Source: Cavia porcellus
Taxonomy: Eukaryota; Chordata; Mammalia; Rodentia; Caviidae
DNA length: 64,000 nucleotides
Direction of reading: 5' to 3'
Assembly: GCF_034190915.1 (NCBI RefSeq)
Contig: NW_026947486.1
Span: forward strand, 104,453,312-104,517,311
Within the stretch, counting starts at the first letter, position 1; the number at the start of each line of letters is the position of its first letter. Under the pieces are notes generated by a model. It had not been told where the DNA came from. It worked only from the letters and a program-made list of their open reading frames with translations, and did not search any database. Positions 47,792-60,712 of this stretch are shown here, piece by piece. A program made the position numbers and the translations under genes.

Positions 47792-47903
47792 GTCTTTTTC
47801 TTTTTTTTTATCGGTACCAGGGACCGAACTCACGACTGCCTGCTTGCAAGGCAGGTGCTTATGCCGCTGAGCTAAATCCCCAGCCCCCAAGGGTTAGATT
47901 TTG
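47722..47903 (-). mobile_element. Young ID-type SINE with 16-bp target-site duplication
   Basis: The SINE body (47738-47887) is on the minus strand. A long poly-T region containing a 30-plus base T run is followed by tcggtaccagggaccgaact, cacgactgcctgcttgcaag, gcaggtgcttatgccgctga and gctaaatccccagcccc. It is flanked by an exact 16-bp direct repeat (caagggttagattttg at 47722-47737 and 47888-47903). The intact A and B boxes, long tail and perfect duplication indicate a recent insertion. Confidence 0.95.
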
Positions 47904-48114
47904 AAACAAATGGTTTGGATGGAAGAGAAGCTGAGCAATGGAATATTAATTCTTAACTACAATTCTAGAAATTTTGAGCTATGTGTTGTTGGAGAAAACT
48001 CACGTAGAAATTAAATAATGTGTTTATTGATGGGGGAAGTTTACTGAATTTTAATTACAGAATGCACTTCTGGCCCGTTTAGTGACTGATGTCCTAGAAT
48101 GCTTGTTCTCTGAG

Positions 48115-48240
48115 ATGTCCTTGATCTCTCTCTCTGTCTCTCCCTCTTCCTCTCCCTCACCCTCTCCTTCCTCCTTTCTCTCCCTTGCCTCTCCTTCCTC
48201 TCCTTCTTCCTCTCCCTCCATAACCCCTGCCTCCTCTCTG
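48115..48240. repeat. CT-rich low-complexity tract
   Basis: The tract consists of tctctctctgtctctccc and ctcttcctctccctcac-like runs. It is polypyrimidine on the plus strand and polypurine on the minus strand, and could form a triplex. The arginine/glutamate-rich open frame on the minus strand is an artefact. Confidence 0.9.
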
Positions 48241-51200
48241 GCTGGGACTCACTACAATCAGAATTAATTGAGCCCATTCTATCCCCACTCCTATCAGTGT
48301 GAGGCAGACCTTCCATCTCTCAGTTCATTTCTCTTCTTGGTAGTTTCTCAGTCCAAAAAAGAATCTTTAGGCCAAGGTACTAGAAGCAGACTCAAAGAAA
48401 GAGGAGACATGAGAAACAGGATTTGAAGATTAGCTGTAGACTCCTCTAGGGTCCGCCAGCCTGAGCACCTGGAAGGATTCTGGAAGCACCTGGATTCTGG
48501 AAGGTACTTCTGCACAGGTGCTACATTTTTGTGCTCTCTCAGCATTTCCCCATGATTAGAGCACCTTCCCCTGGTGACTCCATGTGCTCTGTTCTCCAAC
48601 TCTGAAACCCAACCTGACAACTTAGCACTACAGATTTCTCTGGAGGCTGCTCCCTTTTCCCAGTGGAACTGCCTTTTTCCTGACAGGCCATTCCCTGCAG
48701 AAGTACCCTGGGTGTCCCATGCTTCATTCTGGAACCTTGGTAATAACAGTAACCCATTCCATGTAACAATGCACTTTGGAGAAAGTTTGCATGCTTAGTC
48801 ATACCCTATTCTATGCACTCTCAAATTAATTTTCCAAGGAGGCATGATAAGAGTCTGATTAGCACGTAATCTACTGATTCTTGAATACAAGCGTAAAATT
48901 AGAGATTCTGAAATCACAGTGATCTGTGCAGTAGGATTTGAATAAGATATATTACTTGAAATAGGCCACTGAGCCCATACACAAATGTATATGTATACTT
49001 AGGTGAAAGCCAAGCCTTGCACAAGCAGTAGATGAGCGATGATCAACCAGAGGCTAAATTTTCAAAACACTAAAACTCTTAGTTCCTATGGACACCGCAG
49101 CTCTGGTGAGAAAAGAAAACAATGGTCTGCAATACCCCTCTGTTGATTCCTATATTTCTCGTCCTACAGGAAAACCTTGTGTTGCAATTCATCTAATGGC
49201 ACCCACACAGGTATTCAGGAATGTTCCATCCTGAAAAGAGTAACGGGCTCACAAGTTAAAATTTTGATCATGTATCAAAAAGAAAGAGAACAATTCTTAG
49301 CCTAGCAAGATCACACAGTCTATCGCGAAGAGCAGTGTAAACTTCCCTGCTAACATTTACAGATCCATTGAAAACCAGATGTAATCTTGTACTTGAAAGC
49401 ATGTGAAAACGATAGGAAATTTTGAGGCAAATTTTGTTCCCTGACAAACCCCTTCAAGAAACCAGGTGATTATTGTCATAACAAATTATAATGGCTTCTT
49501 TTAATTGAACACCTACTATATGATGCTTATGGGAAAGATTAAAAGCTCGCATCCACATCCTGTCTCCTCTCCTTCATGGGCTAATCTCTTGTAGGTAGGC
49601 AGGAGCTAATGTGCCATTTCCATGCTTCCTTTTCCATTTAGAAGCAGACGTGGAAGCCCTGTGTCAAAATGACAGGGCTAAACATAGCGGCAACCTGAAT
49701 CCCTGTGTGGCACAGCTTGGATGGCTCTGCGACCCAAATCAGAGTTTATGTCCCCAAAAAGTAAATGATTGCATTAAGTCATTCAAATTTCAGGATTTGT
49801 GTGGAGTATATGGTAGCAGTTACTTAGGTGATTAATGCAAAGTCCCTATTGTATCTACATTTATACAATGCTGTATTTTAGTAAGTATTAAACATTTTAT
49901 ATTTATGCTGATTCATATTACACTAATTTAAATATTTAAATGAGTCAGAGAGGTCCTAGGCTTTGCAGTCTACAAATGTGCTTATTGCAGAAACATTCCT
50001 GAAAATACAGATTAATCATAATTCTTATCTTTGCAAAAGATTCTCCTAAGTTCAGTCCCCTCCTTTGCAGTATGTACAGTTAATAATCTGATACGTAAAA
50101 CACGTAATTTTAAATCCAAATCACTAAAAATCAGTATCTTTGAATATAAGTTATTAGGCAAATTCTTTTCTCATTAGAAATGGCATAAATATTTTAAATT
50201 GTTACAACTATTAGTGAATTTTATTCTGCAGCATTCATTTTCTCAAAAATTAATACCCTCACAGAAAAATTTTATATTATCTTTTAAATGTGGAAAAATT
50301 ATGAATCAAAAATATCACTATTTTTTAATTTGTACTTCCTCATTAATCTAATTGGGTTAAGTCAAAGAAAAGCATTAGCTTAATCCCATGCCCATATAAA
50401 CTATGTTTATACAGCTATATCTAGAGTAATGGGATTTCTCTAAGCATGATTTAAAATTCGGAAATGTCAACAGAACATTTTCACTTTGCCAAAAGGAAAA
50501 GTAAGATTTTGTCAGAATGTTCAGGAACCAGATCAAGGGATCAGACAGGTCACTCTCATCTAATGACAGGCTTTCAAAGGATTCAACTGCCAGAGTTCCT
50601 GAGCAAAACCACATGCAAATCCAGTCCAGAGGGCTCAAGGCTGGCTGTCACCCAGAGCTCTGAATCCACGGATCAGTGTACAAGAGATTAGGGTTCAGGA
50701 GAGGTGAGGAATCTCGGTAGAGAGTGTGGTGACATAGGACAACTCATGTGAAGACTCTTGGACAATCCCTGAATCATTACGGGCTGGAAGCTTCAGTGTG
50801 GTCTGAGTGGGCAGGAGAAGCATGGCTGGGTTCCCTGGATAATTCTGAGTGAGCCACTTCTGATCCCTCTACTGGTCCCGGCACTCTTGTTGTCTTGATG
50901 TCTGTTGGAGATGGCTATGTTCTCCTTCACAGCTGACCTCCTACGTGGGGACTGGGACTGTGTGATTAAATGTGGTGGGTGACTTCTGGTTAGCAGTTGA
51001 CATGGGCAGGAAAATCAATGAGCAATGAAAGATAGTTTACAGCTCAAGAAGCGGCAAATGGAGCGGAAATGGCCTCGGACTTATTAACTCAGTGACTATT
51101 CAGGTAAAGGGCTGAAAAATGACCCAGATAATGTATTCTACTCCCATCATCCTTGGATTCTGAGCTATTGGTTCCTCAAAGGGCAACTGTGCTGACTGCT

Positions 51201-51764
51201 GGCGTATGGCGCCACTAGACATTCTCAGAGCAAGGAGACTGCTCAGAGCACAGACACTGGAAGGGTGAATCGAACACCTATAAAGTTGTGACAATTACTT
51301 GCTAAATTGAGACTTGAGGTGGCCCAAATCAAAAAGCATCAATTGTCATACTGTTGACAAAGTGTTTGGGTCTGGGGATGAAGTGTGCATTTTGACACCA
51401 TCAGAAGTAGTTTCTGGTGGGAATTCTGAAGTTACATGCACAGCTGTAACTTTTCCATAGAAGCAGAAGGCCCAAACATAGGGCAAACTCTACGTTTTGA
51501 ATTTGTGAAATCTTTGACACTATTATTCATGTAAACATTCATCCAACAAGTACTTATGGAGTACATGTTGAGAGAAACAAGAAGAAAATAACAAAATACT
51601 TAATTTAGCTGAGAGATGACATTCGGCCCCACTGATAGAGTTCACCTTAGGACACAGGTTGAGAAAAAAATGAGTTTTGTATGCAGAGCAGCTATCTTTC
51701 CTCTTAAAAGCACAATCGATAACCAAAATCTCACAAAATTTTATCAGTCTGGGGGCCAAATGTT
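48241..51764. other. Non-coding sequence
   Basis: About 3.5 kb of mostly unique sequence. Open frames are under 90 codons and lack domains. No repeat family is recognised with confidence. Confidence 0.5.
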
Positions 51765-51842
51765 TTTGTACCAGGATTTGAACTCAGGACCTTGTGATTG
51801 CCAGGCAGGTGCTATGCAGCTGAGCAATATCCCCAGCCCCAG
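51765..51842 (-). mobile_element. ID-type SINE
   Basis: The reverse ID signature reads ttgtaccaggatttgaactc, aggaccttgtgattgccagg, caggtgctatgcagctgagc, aatatccccagcccc. Confidence 0.9.
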
Positions 51843-51894
51843 GGAATAATTCAAAAGGAAAAGGGACTCAACTAGAAAAATTGAAGAATCAGGG

Positions 51895-51896
<2 letters not shown>

Positions 51897-51936
<40 letters not shown>
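51897..51936. repeat. (AT)20 microsatellite
   Basis: A pure AT dinucleotide run lies just downstream of an ID SINE. Confidence 0.95.
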
Positions 51937-51938
<2 letters not shown>

Positions 51939-53159
51939 CACACAGGCCATGATGGGTATTTGTTTGCTTGTGTATGCATGTGCACACGTGTGTGTGTGTT
52001 TAATCACAATATAAGTCTCAGATCACTTTTGAGACTAGTCTTACGCGTAGTAATACCCAGGCACTCCTCACAATTGCTGTGGCTGTTTTAGGCAGCTCTC
52101 TACTAGCAGCTCTGCAATCACTGAAGTTTCCTGTGGTAAACAGAGCTGGAGGCAATCTCAGACTCACTTGGAGGCCAAGACTCCATTATGCATCCTATCT
52201 AACTGATGGAAGGTGACTCAATTTTTTTTTTTAACATAAGCGATCTATCATTTAAACTGAACTCCTCTACAAAAATCCAATGTAGGACGAAGTTCAAGGC
52301 ATCTGATTACTATTAGGGCTAAAAGACCTGCATCCTGCCTATTCAGTACACTTCTTCTCCCTTGAGGGCAGTGGGTTCTGACAATTTTAGAACTCTGAAT
52401 TTGCCCTGAGCAAGACTAACAAAGCTTTGTGCCAAAGGCCCTTCCTCAGATGCAGACTTCCACTAGCACAGATGTCTGTGTGCACTCCATTCAGTCCAAT
52501 GCACTGAATTCCAATTTGGCTGCCAGAATTTCTGGCCCTTTTAACACCTCGTGGCTCACCAATGCCTGCACCTCTAGCATATCTTACCATCCCACTTCTC
52601 ACTTCTCCAATGTCTCCTGGCCCTCAGGTTAGACACAGGCTACTCACCTAGTTCTGTTCTCAGCAGGAAGCTGGTAGGAGACTTGTTAAGAATCCTCTAA
52701 TTCCCTCAAACACCATGTCTTCCTCCAGATTTTGCTGGAGTTCTTTCCTGCCGACTCTAATCCTTGTCTCCACTTTCCTTCATAGATCTACTTTGAATTT
52801 ATCTCCAGACCTCTGCTACAGACTTTACTTGGTGGTCTCTCAGCATCAATTATCATAGGAAACATCGTTGACTTTTTCCTTTGCTTCCTCTTTTTGAACC
52901 TATTCTTGGATAATAATCCTGCTCCCTCAACAAGAGGAGGGAACATAGATCATGTTACATTTATCAGCTATGTCTGCTTCCTCAGTGTGGCTCTAAATCC
53001 TGTTGACTGATGTTCAGGTTGCCTAACTGCAACCTAGATCAATTAAAGACGTTATAGCTTACTTCCTTTCAATAACAGAAGGTGAAATTATTCTTATTAG
53101 GACTAAAGAGGATATTGATGTTTATCACACCTACTGTAATAACTATGCTTCCGCATTTT
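51937..53159. other. Non-coding sequence
   Basis: No recognised gene or repeat. A 67-codon frame at 52429-52632 shows no domain. Confidence 0.5.
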
Positions 53160-53263
53160 ATTTTATTATACTTATTTTCATTTTTTGGTACTGGGGATCA
53201 AACTCATGACTGTGTGCTTGCCAGGCAGGCACTTATGCCGCTGAGCTAAATCTCCAGCCCATA
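53160..53263 (-). mobile_element. ID-type SINE
   Basis: A T-rich start (reverse tail) is followed by ttggtactggggatcaaact, catgactgtgtgcttgccag, gcaggcacttatgccgctga and gctaaatctccagccc. Confidence 0.92.
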
Positions 53264-53914
53264 TATCCACATTTTAAATAATAAAAGTTTTTAAAACCGT
53301 TAGTATTGAATCACTTGGTCACTATGCTAGAGTTTTGGATATAAAGAGAACAACAGCTGATCTCAACCGTGGGACTCAGAACAGATAGAATCACAAAAAG
53401 CAGCAAAATACTGTACATTCATTTCTGCCTTCTTGGCCTTTGATACATTTTTAGCACATATTTTACTTCTCCACTTGTTATAAATCACTGTATAGATTAC
53501 TAATCTTTTTATGATATATTGTCAGTTATATCTTAAAGCAATTATGAAGGAATAAAATAAACTTTACATTCATCCATGCAGTTCCAGTTTCCAGTGCTCT
53601 CTATTCATTTCTGTAGCACCCAGACACCTACTTGCAATCAATTTCCACTATTGACAAACTATTTTAGGCTTCATATTTCAGAGGGAAAAAGCTCTTTGCT
53701 TTATTTTTATTTTAAAACATTTTTCTTGAGTAGCTCAGTGGTCACCTAGATTTAGTCGGGAGGGATTGGAACACGGCACCTAGGTAGTAGGTAAACTATT
53801 GAGATTAGGAATGGCACAAATGTTTTTTTCAACCCCTCTTTTGAGTCTTCCGTAAGGTTTCAAATTGTATGCATATTGGATCACCTGAGGTAGACTCTGA
53901 GATTAATTTGCTCT
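53264..53914. other. AT-rich non-coding sequence
   Basis: No recognised feature. Confidence 0.5.
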
Positions 53915-54790
53915 CCTTTTTAGTATTTTAGTCTCTATTTCAGTTTGTAAAATATCTATTGTTACAATTTTAAGTCCATGAAACTTTGCAATGTTTAATC
54001 AGCCATTAAACCAAACCAGTATAATTTTTCACTTAGATATTGCAATTTTCTTATCTTGAAGTTCATTTAGAAATTTTATTATATCTACAATGCCTGTATT
54101 TAATACATTTCACTTACCCTTTACTTCTTGAACATATGAAATAGTTATAATAATTGTTTTAATATCCTTACCTACTAACTCTATCATCTATGTCAATTTT
54201 GATCAACTGATTTTCCTCTATAGTAGCAATCCTAATTTCATGCTTCTCTGCAAGCCTTGTAATTTTGATTGCATGTCAGACATTGTTAATATTATCTTCT
54301 TGAGTGATGAATATTTTTAATACTATAAATAAGCATCCTCAAGGTCTCTTCAGGGATATAGTTATATTATTTGGAGACAGTCTTTTTCAGGTCTTGCTTT
54401 TAAATTAAGTTGGATAGGATTATGGAAGTGTTTACACTATGGCTAATTATAAGGCAAAATTCTTCAGAATACTCTATCTAATACTCCATGAATTATGCAG
54501 ATATCCATTCTGATTGATAGGAACAATTAATTTCAGCCTTGAGTGAGCGCCAGAATTTCTACCTGTGCAATTCTCTCCTCTCAGGAGTACGCATCTACCT
54601 ACACTGACCTCCCTGGCTCCCATCTCGTATTTTTACCTCGAGGATCTCTATAGACTGTGACTTGCATTATCTCACTAGGCAGTGATCTGAGACAATTGCA
54701 GAGTACATCTCATTTGTTTGCATTTCTCCAAAAGTATTGCTCCTCTTTGCCTGATGTCCAAAAGTTGAAAATTGTTATTTCAGATTCCAT
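53915..54790 (-). mobile_element. Old L1 3' UTR-like fragment, antisense
   Basis: The plus strand contains tctgcaagccttgtaatttttgattg-like sequence, a gcatgtcagacattgttaat block, tactataaataagcatcctc, cagggatatagttatattatttgg and actccatgaattatgcagat. Together they resemble the antisense 3' UTR of old mammalian L1 families. Confidence 0.55.
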
Positions 54791-54821
54791 CTAGAATTAT
54801 ATAAACATATACATATACATG

Positions 54822-54824
<3 letters not shown>

Positions 54825-54859
<35 letters not shown>
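54825..54859. repeat. (TA)n microsatellite
   Basis: A pure TA/AT run is preceded by an imperfect acatatacatgtatg stretch. Confidence 0.9.
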
Positions 54860-54863
<4 letters not shown>

Positions 54864-55919
54864 AATTTTCCATTTTTTTCTGCTACATTGTGTCCAAAAG
54901 AAGAAATCCTATAACCCTAATGTAAAACCTAAATTACTTAATCATGGCAAATGCCCCCAAATTTTAGTCTTATTCAAATAAAAAATAGGATGAAGGACTA
55001 TGGGGCACATATTTATGTTCATATCTACATAAAACTCAAAGAATGTAAAACCAAAGTGCAACAATACTTTTTTTTGTTGATTGAAATATGAATGATTTTT
55101 AAATTCCATATTTCTGATTTTAACTTTCTCCCAACATTTATAAATAAAAAATAAACACCTTTACAATTATAAGATAACATAAATATTTAAAACATGACTT
55201 AGACTACTAAAATAAAAACATGTTCTATAGGGATTGGGGACATAGCTCAGTGGCATATGCCTGGCAAGCACGAAGTCCTGAGTTCAATTTCTGGAACCAA
55301 ACCAAAATAAAACATGTTCTATGCATTATTTGTTTGCAATATTGATCAATGTCTTGTTGGATTCTATGTGGCCTCTGGCATGCTTATTGCTTGTATAACT
55401 AGGAAGAAAGAAATGCAGTCCAATAAGTAGGCTATGCGTACTAATCTAGTGTCCCCCAATGTTTCAAATACTACGCTGCACAAATAAGAAAGTATATTCT
55501 TTTTAATGACCTCACTTCATAAAATGCATTATTATACTTTGAAAGTGAATTATAACTAAACTGCACTGTTAGTGACATGATATAGGCAATGTCAGGAGGA
55601 TTATAATAATCACATTCGTTATTATAAGGGATGCTTTTATGTAATTTGGTGAAAGCTCATAGCAAAAATATATCAATATTTTAAAAATAAGTTCCTTAGT
55701 CACTATTACCATTAATTTCAACTTATGTTTGAAAATGTACTTTTACTTAAATATTCCTGAATTTTCCTATGAAGGATAGAAGCAACATTTTCATAAGAGT
55801 AGTTAGCTTTTTTCATAAATTATTATTCAATGCAGGTTCTGTAACCTAACACATGAGTATCTTTCACAAAGGAAATATCTTATTAAAAGTGCTATAATTT
55901 GTGAATTTACTGTTTCACT

Positions 55920-55963
<44 letters not shown>

Positions 55964-57304
55964 GTTTTTAGCTACAAGTTACATAGCAATTTTCTGAATT
56001 CAGCAATCCCCTATTTTAATATTTTCATGCACACATCTTTCTAATGAAACAATTAATGGCCACTGATATGATTTCATATCATTTATGTGTTTTAAGATTT
56101 ACTTACAGTACTCTATCTTTTTTTTGTCTTTTTAGAATAAATGCACCATCTTCTTCTTTACTTGAGTATCCTTTATTTTTTGGAACATACCACACTTTCT
56201 AAAAATCATCAGCCCCTGAGTTTTATCAAATGGTACTGACCCAAAGTTGTTTCTATAGTTTTTCAGTTGTAAGCTATGTACACATTATTTACAAAGGGTT
56301 TATGACATTTATTTTTTTCCATTTTTCATTATAGGATCATGTTTTCCAAGAAAATATGTAAAACAATTAATATGCATCAAATCTTTGTCAATACCACTTT
56401 TAACCCAAATCATTGAATAACCAGAATTAGCCCTTTAAAATTTTTTCTAGATAACTCAGATTCTTTTATTTTCTTCAAAGAGTTTTTCTTCTGTTGATAT
56501 TTATTATTGTATTTATTATTTGAATTACATTAATCTCTGCTCTTACTCTATTACTGTTATTATTATTATTATATTTAATGCTTTGCACTGGGTATAATTT
56601 TCTTCTTTTTATTATTTGTTACACAGAAGCAGATATAATTTGAAACAAAACATTTCTTTTTAATATAAACCCTAGTAACATAAATTTCCATGAATTCCAT
56701 GTTTTCTGACTCTCAAAAATTCTGATATGTGGAAGTTAAAATTTCATTCATTTAAAGATATTTTATAATTTCTCTCAAAAAATTTTTGACTGTGGGAGTA
56801 AAACTGTATCATGTAACTTTTAAATATTTTGGACCTTAAACACATAACATAATATAATTAGATGACTTCAAAATGTCAGAGTGAGTAATCACAACTAATA
56901 TGTTGAAAGATGGTTGAAATCACTGGTGATTTCTGAGAAATACTGTTTATTGACATAACCAGAGCTATGTTTGAAAAAAATCAATTTTGAAGGGCAGAAA
57001 TATATTGGAGGCAGGAAGTGGACAGGTTGGTAGGATACTCATTCTAGCCAGCGATACCATATCTGGAAGTCACGTGTTTTAAATTTCTAAGAAAGAAGGA
57101 TCATTTTTCTAAGTTTTCCAATCACTTTAAATTTAAAACTCAATTTAAATGTACTAACAAATTCACTATAGTGTCTGCTACAATCCTAATTAACAAATAC
57201 GTTAACTATGTATCTACATGAGTGACTAGTTTAACCATTATGTTGGCCAAGTCAGTTAAATTACTTAAATTGAACTTAAACTGTTGTAAGTGGAAATGTT
57301 TGCT
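54860..57304. other. AT-rich non-coding sequence with SINE and (AT)n
   Basis: Apart from the ID SINE at 55229-55305 and a pure AT run at 55923-55959, nothing is recognised in about 2.4 kb of AT-rich DNA. Confidence 0.5.
55215..55322 (+). mobile_element. ID-type SINE with target-site duplication
   Basis: The SINE (55229-55305) reads ggattggggacatagctcag, tggcatatgcctggcaagca, cgaagtcctgagttcaattt and ctggaaccaa. It is flanked by an exact 14-bp repeat (aaaacatgttctat at 55215-55228 and 55309-55322). It is a fairly recent insertion with a short tail. Confidence 0.93.
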
Positions 57305-57410
57305 TTAAAGTTTTTATTTATTTATTTATTTTGGTATTGAGTTTCAAACTCACAACCTCAAGCTTGTCAATCAAGTGCTTGTGCTGCTGAGCTAAATTGC
57401 CAACCCATGC
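57305..57410 (-). mobile_element. ID-type SINE, diverged
   Basis: A tttatttatttattttggta tail side is followed by ttgagtttcaaactcacaac, cttgtcaatcaagtgcttgt and gctgctgagctaaattgcc. Confidence 0.85.
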
Positions 57411-58029
57411 ATTTGCATTTGATACATATTTTTTAAAATATAAGTAATTGCTACTTAGCTATACATAAGCTAAGATTTTATTGCCATGAGACATAATTAG
57501 TATGAAATTAGATTCTTATAAATCTATGCCTAATTATTTTGACTCATACATCTAAAACTTAGTTACTTTTTATGTTTTAAAATACTTAAAAGCTTTCATG
57601 ATCTTATAAACTAAAACATTTATTTCAACAAATCTCATGGAATTTATAAACATTATGGTGGTGACTCAACTGTCTTCTAACATGTATGACTTATAAGGCA
57701 AGAAAGATAAAGTTGATCTGGGCTCAGAAAACAACATTTCATGTAATTCTGCAAGAATCTTGTGATTTTAATGAGTTTTGTTATTTTTCTAATAGAGCCA
57801 AGTATTAAAAAGCTGTATTAATAGTGATTTAGAATATTCTCTTGATTAGGTACATAAGCACATAGAAATAATATACTGCTATGAACAGTAGAAGAGACAG
57901 TTAATAGACTTGCAGTTATTATAGCAATCTGGTAAGGTATTCATTTTCTCTACTTGGTTCTTTGCACTGGATGGAAATCTGCATCATGGCTATTGGTATA
58001 CAACATGGTCATTTTGAAATCATGAGGTG
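57411..58029. other. AT-rich non-coding sequence
   Basis: No recognised feature. Confidence 0.5.
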
Positions 58030-58725
58030 ACTTAAAAAATAGACACTTCCTTAAAAGGAACTACAAATGACTAATGAATAAAATGTGTTCAGCACTGTTG
58101 GCAATTAGAGATATGCAATTCGAAACAACCACAGTAAACGATTGTTTTATTCCAGCAAAATAGCTATCATCAAGGACTCAAAAACAAAGCGAGGGTAAGA
58201 AATCATTATACATTATTGATAGAAATGTAAACTAGTAAAACCACTGTGTAAATCAGAACAGATATGACTCAAAAAACTAAATAGAAATTCCATTCTACTC
58301 AGCCCTCTTCTAGGTATCTTTCTCAAATCATCATTTTACAGTAATAGCATGTGTATAGAAGTACAACTCACAGTAGCTAAGCTATGGAAATAAATCATAT
58401 GCCCACCAACAGATGAAAGATTAAAGAAATTGTGGTGTATACATACAAAATGGAATAGTACCATAAAGAAAGATAAATTTGAGTAATTTGTAGAAAACAA
58501 TGGATGAAACTTGAGACTATAACACTAAATGAAATGAATCAGACCCAAGAGGTTAAATATCACGTGGTTATTTTCATGTGAGAAATCTGAAATGTAAGTA
58601 ATTTAAAAGCAAAATCAGAGCATTAGACTTTGTGGAGATGAGAAAGGGATAGGGTGATGAAAGGGGGAATGGGAAACAGAAGAGGGGGAGGGGAAACAAG
58701 TAAAACTGATCCAAAATATGATGTA

Positions 58726-58761
<36 letters not shown>
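58030..58761 (+). mobile_element. L1 3' end and 3' UTR fragment
   Basis: It contains ORF2 3'-end sequence (ttggcaattagagatatgca, atgcccaccaacagatgaaa, gtggtgtatacatacaaaatggaata in part, aatggatgaaacttgagac). A G/A-rich 3' UTR tract follows (gatagggtgatgaaaggggg, agagggggaggggaaacaag), then an AT run (58729-58761). It is an old L1 that is not coding. Confidence 0.85.
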
Positions 58762-58766
<5 letters not shown>

Positions 58767-59009
58767 AACTTTTCCAGATGAATGTAATTATTATGCATCA
58801 CACATCCTAATAACAAAGTTTTTATAAAGAACACTTGAGAACTTTACCAATAGCACTTCTACAAATACTTTTCCATGTGAGTCCCTTTCAAAATCTGATG
58901 AAAGTTTAGAAAATGGCAACTTTTATGAGCAAAATCCTCTTCATATCTAGTAAAACTCATAATTTTGCCCATTATTTTAAGGAGTTGATACATTTCTTCC
59001 TATGATGAG

Positions 59010-59231
59010 GTGAACTGGGTTCCTCTAAAAGACATTTTGAAGTCCTAACTCTTAGTACTTGTCTTAGTTACTTTTCACTGGTTGCTGAGACAAAATACCT
59101 GATGCCCAAATTTGGGAAAGGAAAGGTTTGTTTCTTACAGTTTTTGGAGGTTTCAGTCCACACTCAGTTGGCTCCAAGGCAGGCTGGCATGGTAGGGCCA
59201 CAGTTGATGGTGGCTGCAAAAAGCAAGGCAG

Positions 59232-59293
<62 letters not shown>

Positions 59294-59635
59294 TTCTTCC
59301 TGTCATTCCATTGTATGCTGGCTCTGCCCCCTAGATGGTGAAGCACTGACACCATTGATTGATCCAAGAGCTAGACAATGAAGCAATCAAAAATGCACAA
59401 TGCAAATGCAGTAGGCCTGGGCGCCACCAACATAAACTAAGACAGTACTTATGAATGTAATATTCACAGACCTAATAAGACATTACAGTGACCACAAATC
59501 CAATAAAATCTGTTACAAAAAGAGGGAAAACAATGTGAGGCACAGACACATGAATGCCACATGAAGACAGAGGCAGAGATTGAAGTAAGTTATCTATAAA
59601 TCATGGAGCATCAAAGATCACTAATAGCATGGTAT
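59010..59635 (+). mobile_element. Old LTR-type repeat, split by a MaLR LTR
   Basis: The left part (59010-59059, ggttcctctaaaagacattttgaagtcctaact in abbreviated form) and the right part (59450-59635, with aatccaataaaatctgttac, cagacacatgaatgccacat and gaagacagaggcagagattg) form one ancient element interrupted by the LTR at 59060-59444. A related copy lies at 60242-60712. Confidence 0.6.
59060..59444 (-). mobile_element. MaLR solo LTR with TG...CA ends and 5-bp duplication
   Basis: It begins tgtcttagttac and ends aaactaagaca, so its ends are inverted. The 5-bp sequence gtact is duplicated exactly at 59055-59059 and 59445-59449. Internal landmarks (tttgtttcttacagtttttgg, aggtttcagtccacactcag) identify an antisense MaLR LTR. 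A long GA run (59236-59290) has expanded inside it. There is no internal region, so it is a solo LTR. Confidence 0.9.
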
Positions 59636-60241
59636 CCCTTTATATCTACAAAAGAACAAAAGATTTTTTAAGAATTTTACCGACTTTGACTAGAAAGTGA
59701 TAGAAATGGAACAAAATGAAGAAAGAATCAAAGGATTTTTCAGGTCAGAGTCAGGAATGCAAAGGCCAAAGAGAACTCAAGTCAGGAGGGTGAGGCTACC
59801 ATTTGTTGGTTTGCAGAGGATGAGCACAGAGCCTGGGGTGGGAGGGAGAGGCTATGTGGGCTCCAAGAACAACAGTTTTGCTATTAGTAGGTCTTGGGAG
59901 CTGATGGTATATTCCCTATTTTTGTGAACTTGCTCTAGAACAGCAATCTTTTTCCCCCAGCCAATTTGTTCCTTTGGGAATAGGGTATCTATATTACTTA
60001 CGTCTTCCTCTAGCTCACTTGGAAACAGATACTTTACTTACTAGCTTTCACAGTTCCATCAGGAGGCGACTTAATTTCTCACTCGTAATTCAGTTAAATG
60101 ATTAGGATATTGAAGTTTGGGAATTTTGGGATTAATTATATTAGCTCCTTTTTTTAACTTAGAAGTTGACTGAGAATAGGCTAGAACTTTAGAGTATAAC
60201 AGAATGGATAAAGTACTTTGTACAAAGAAGAGTAAAAGGCA
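59636..60241. other. Non-coding sequence
   Basis: No recognised feature. Confidence 0.5.
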
Positions 60242-60315
60242 GATTTTTCTTGGCTGAATTTTGTCTCCTCCCAAAAATATGCTAAAGTCTTAAAATCTTC
60301 ATCCTGCTAAAGGGG

Positions 60316-60360
<45 letters not shown>

Positions 60361-60712
60361 TAATACACAGGGAAAATATCATGTGCACGTAGAGTTGGAG
60401 GTGAGAACTTATAAACCCAGGAAAGCCAGTGATTGCTGTTCAACTACAAAAGAGAGACATGGAATAAATTCTCCTCCAGAAACTCTATATGAACCAATAT
60501 TACTAATATTATGATTTTGAACTTTATGTGTTTGGGATGGGGTACCTGGAATCAAACTCAGGACCTTGAGCATTGCAGGTGCTGCACTGCTGGTCTGTGC
60601 CACTGGCCCTGATTTTGAACTTCTTGCATTCATAATTTAGACAAGCATTTTTTATTGTTTTATGGCACCAAGTTTGTGGTACTTTATTTCAGTATCCCTG
60701 GAAAACTAATAA
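60242..60712 (+). mobile_element. Old LTR-type repeat containing (AT)n and an ID SINE
   Basis: It starts ttggctgaattttgtctcct and caaaaatatgctaaagtc, and ends ggcaccaagtttgtggtact and ctggaaaactaataaattc. It is the same old family as the split element at 59010-59635. Inside it are an AT microsatellite (60319-60356) and an antisense ID SINE (60530-60612: gtacctggaatcaaactcag, gaccttgagcattgcaggtg). Confidence 0.65.

Noticed and set aside
47742..47887. Possible functional tRNA gene
   Set aside because: A and B boxes are present, but the sequence carries a long A tail and target-site duplication and lacks a paired acceptor stem. It is an ID SINE.
48041..48316. Arg/Glu/Lys-rich open frame on the minus strand
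   Set aside because: It arises from the CT-rich low-complexity tract.
59064..59367. Open frames with repeated Leu-Ser or Arg-Glu dipeptides
   Set aside because: Translation of the GA microsatellite inside a MaLR LTR.
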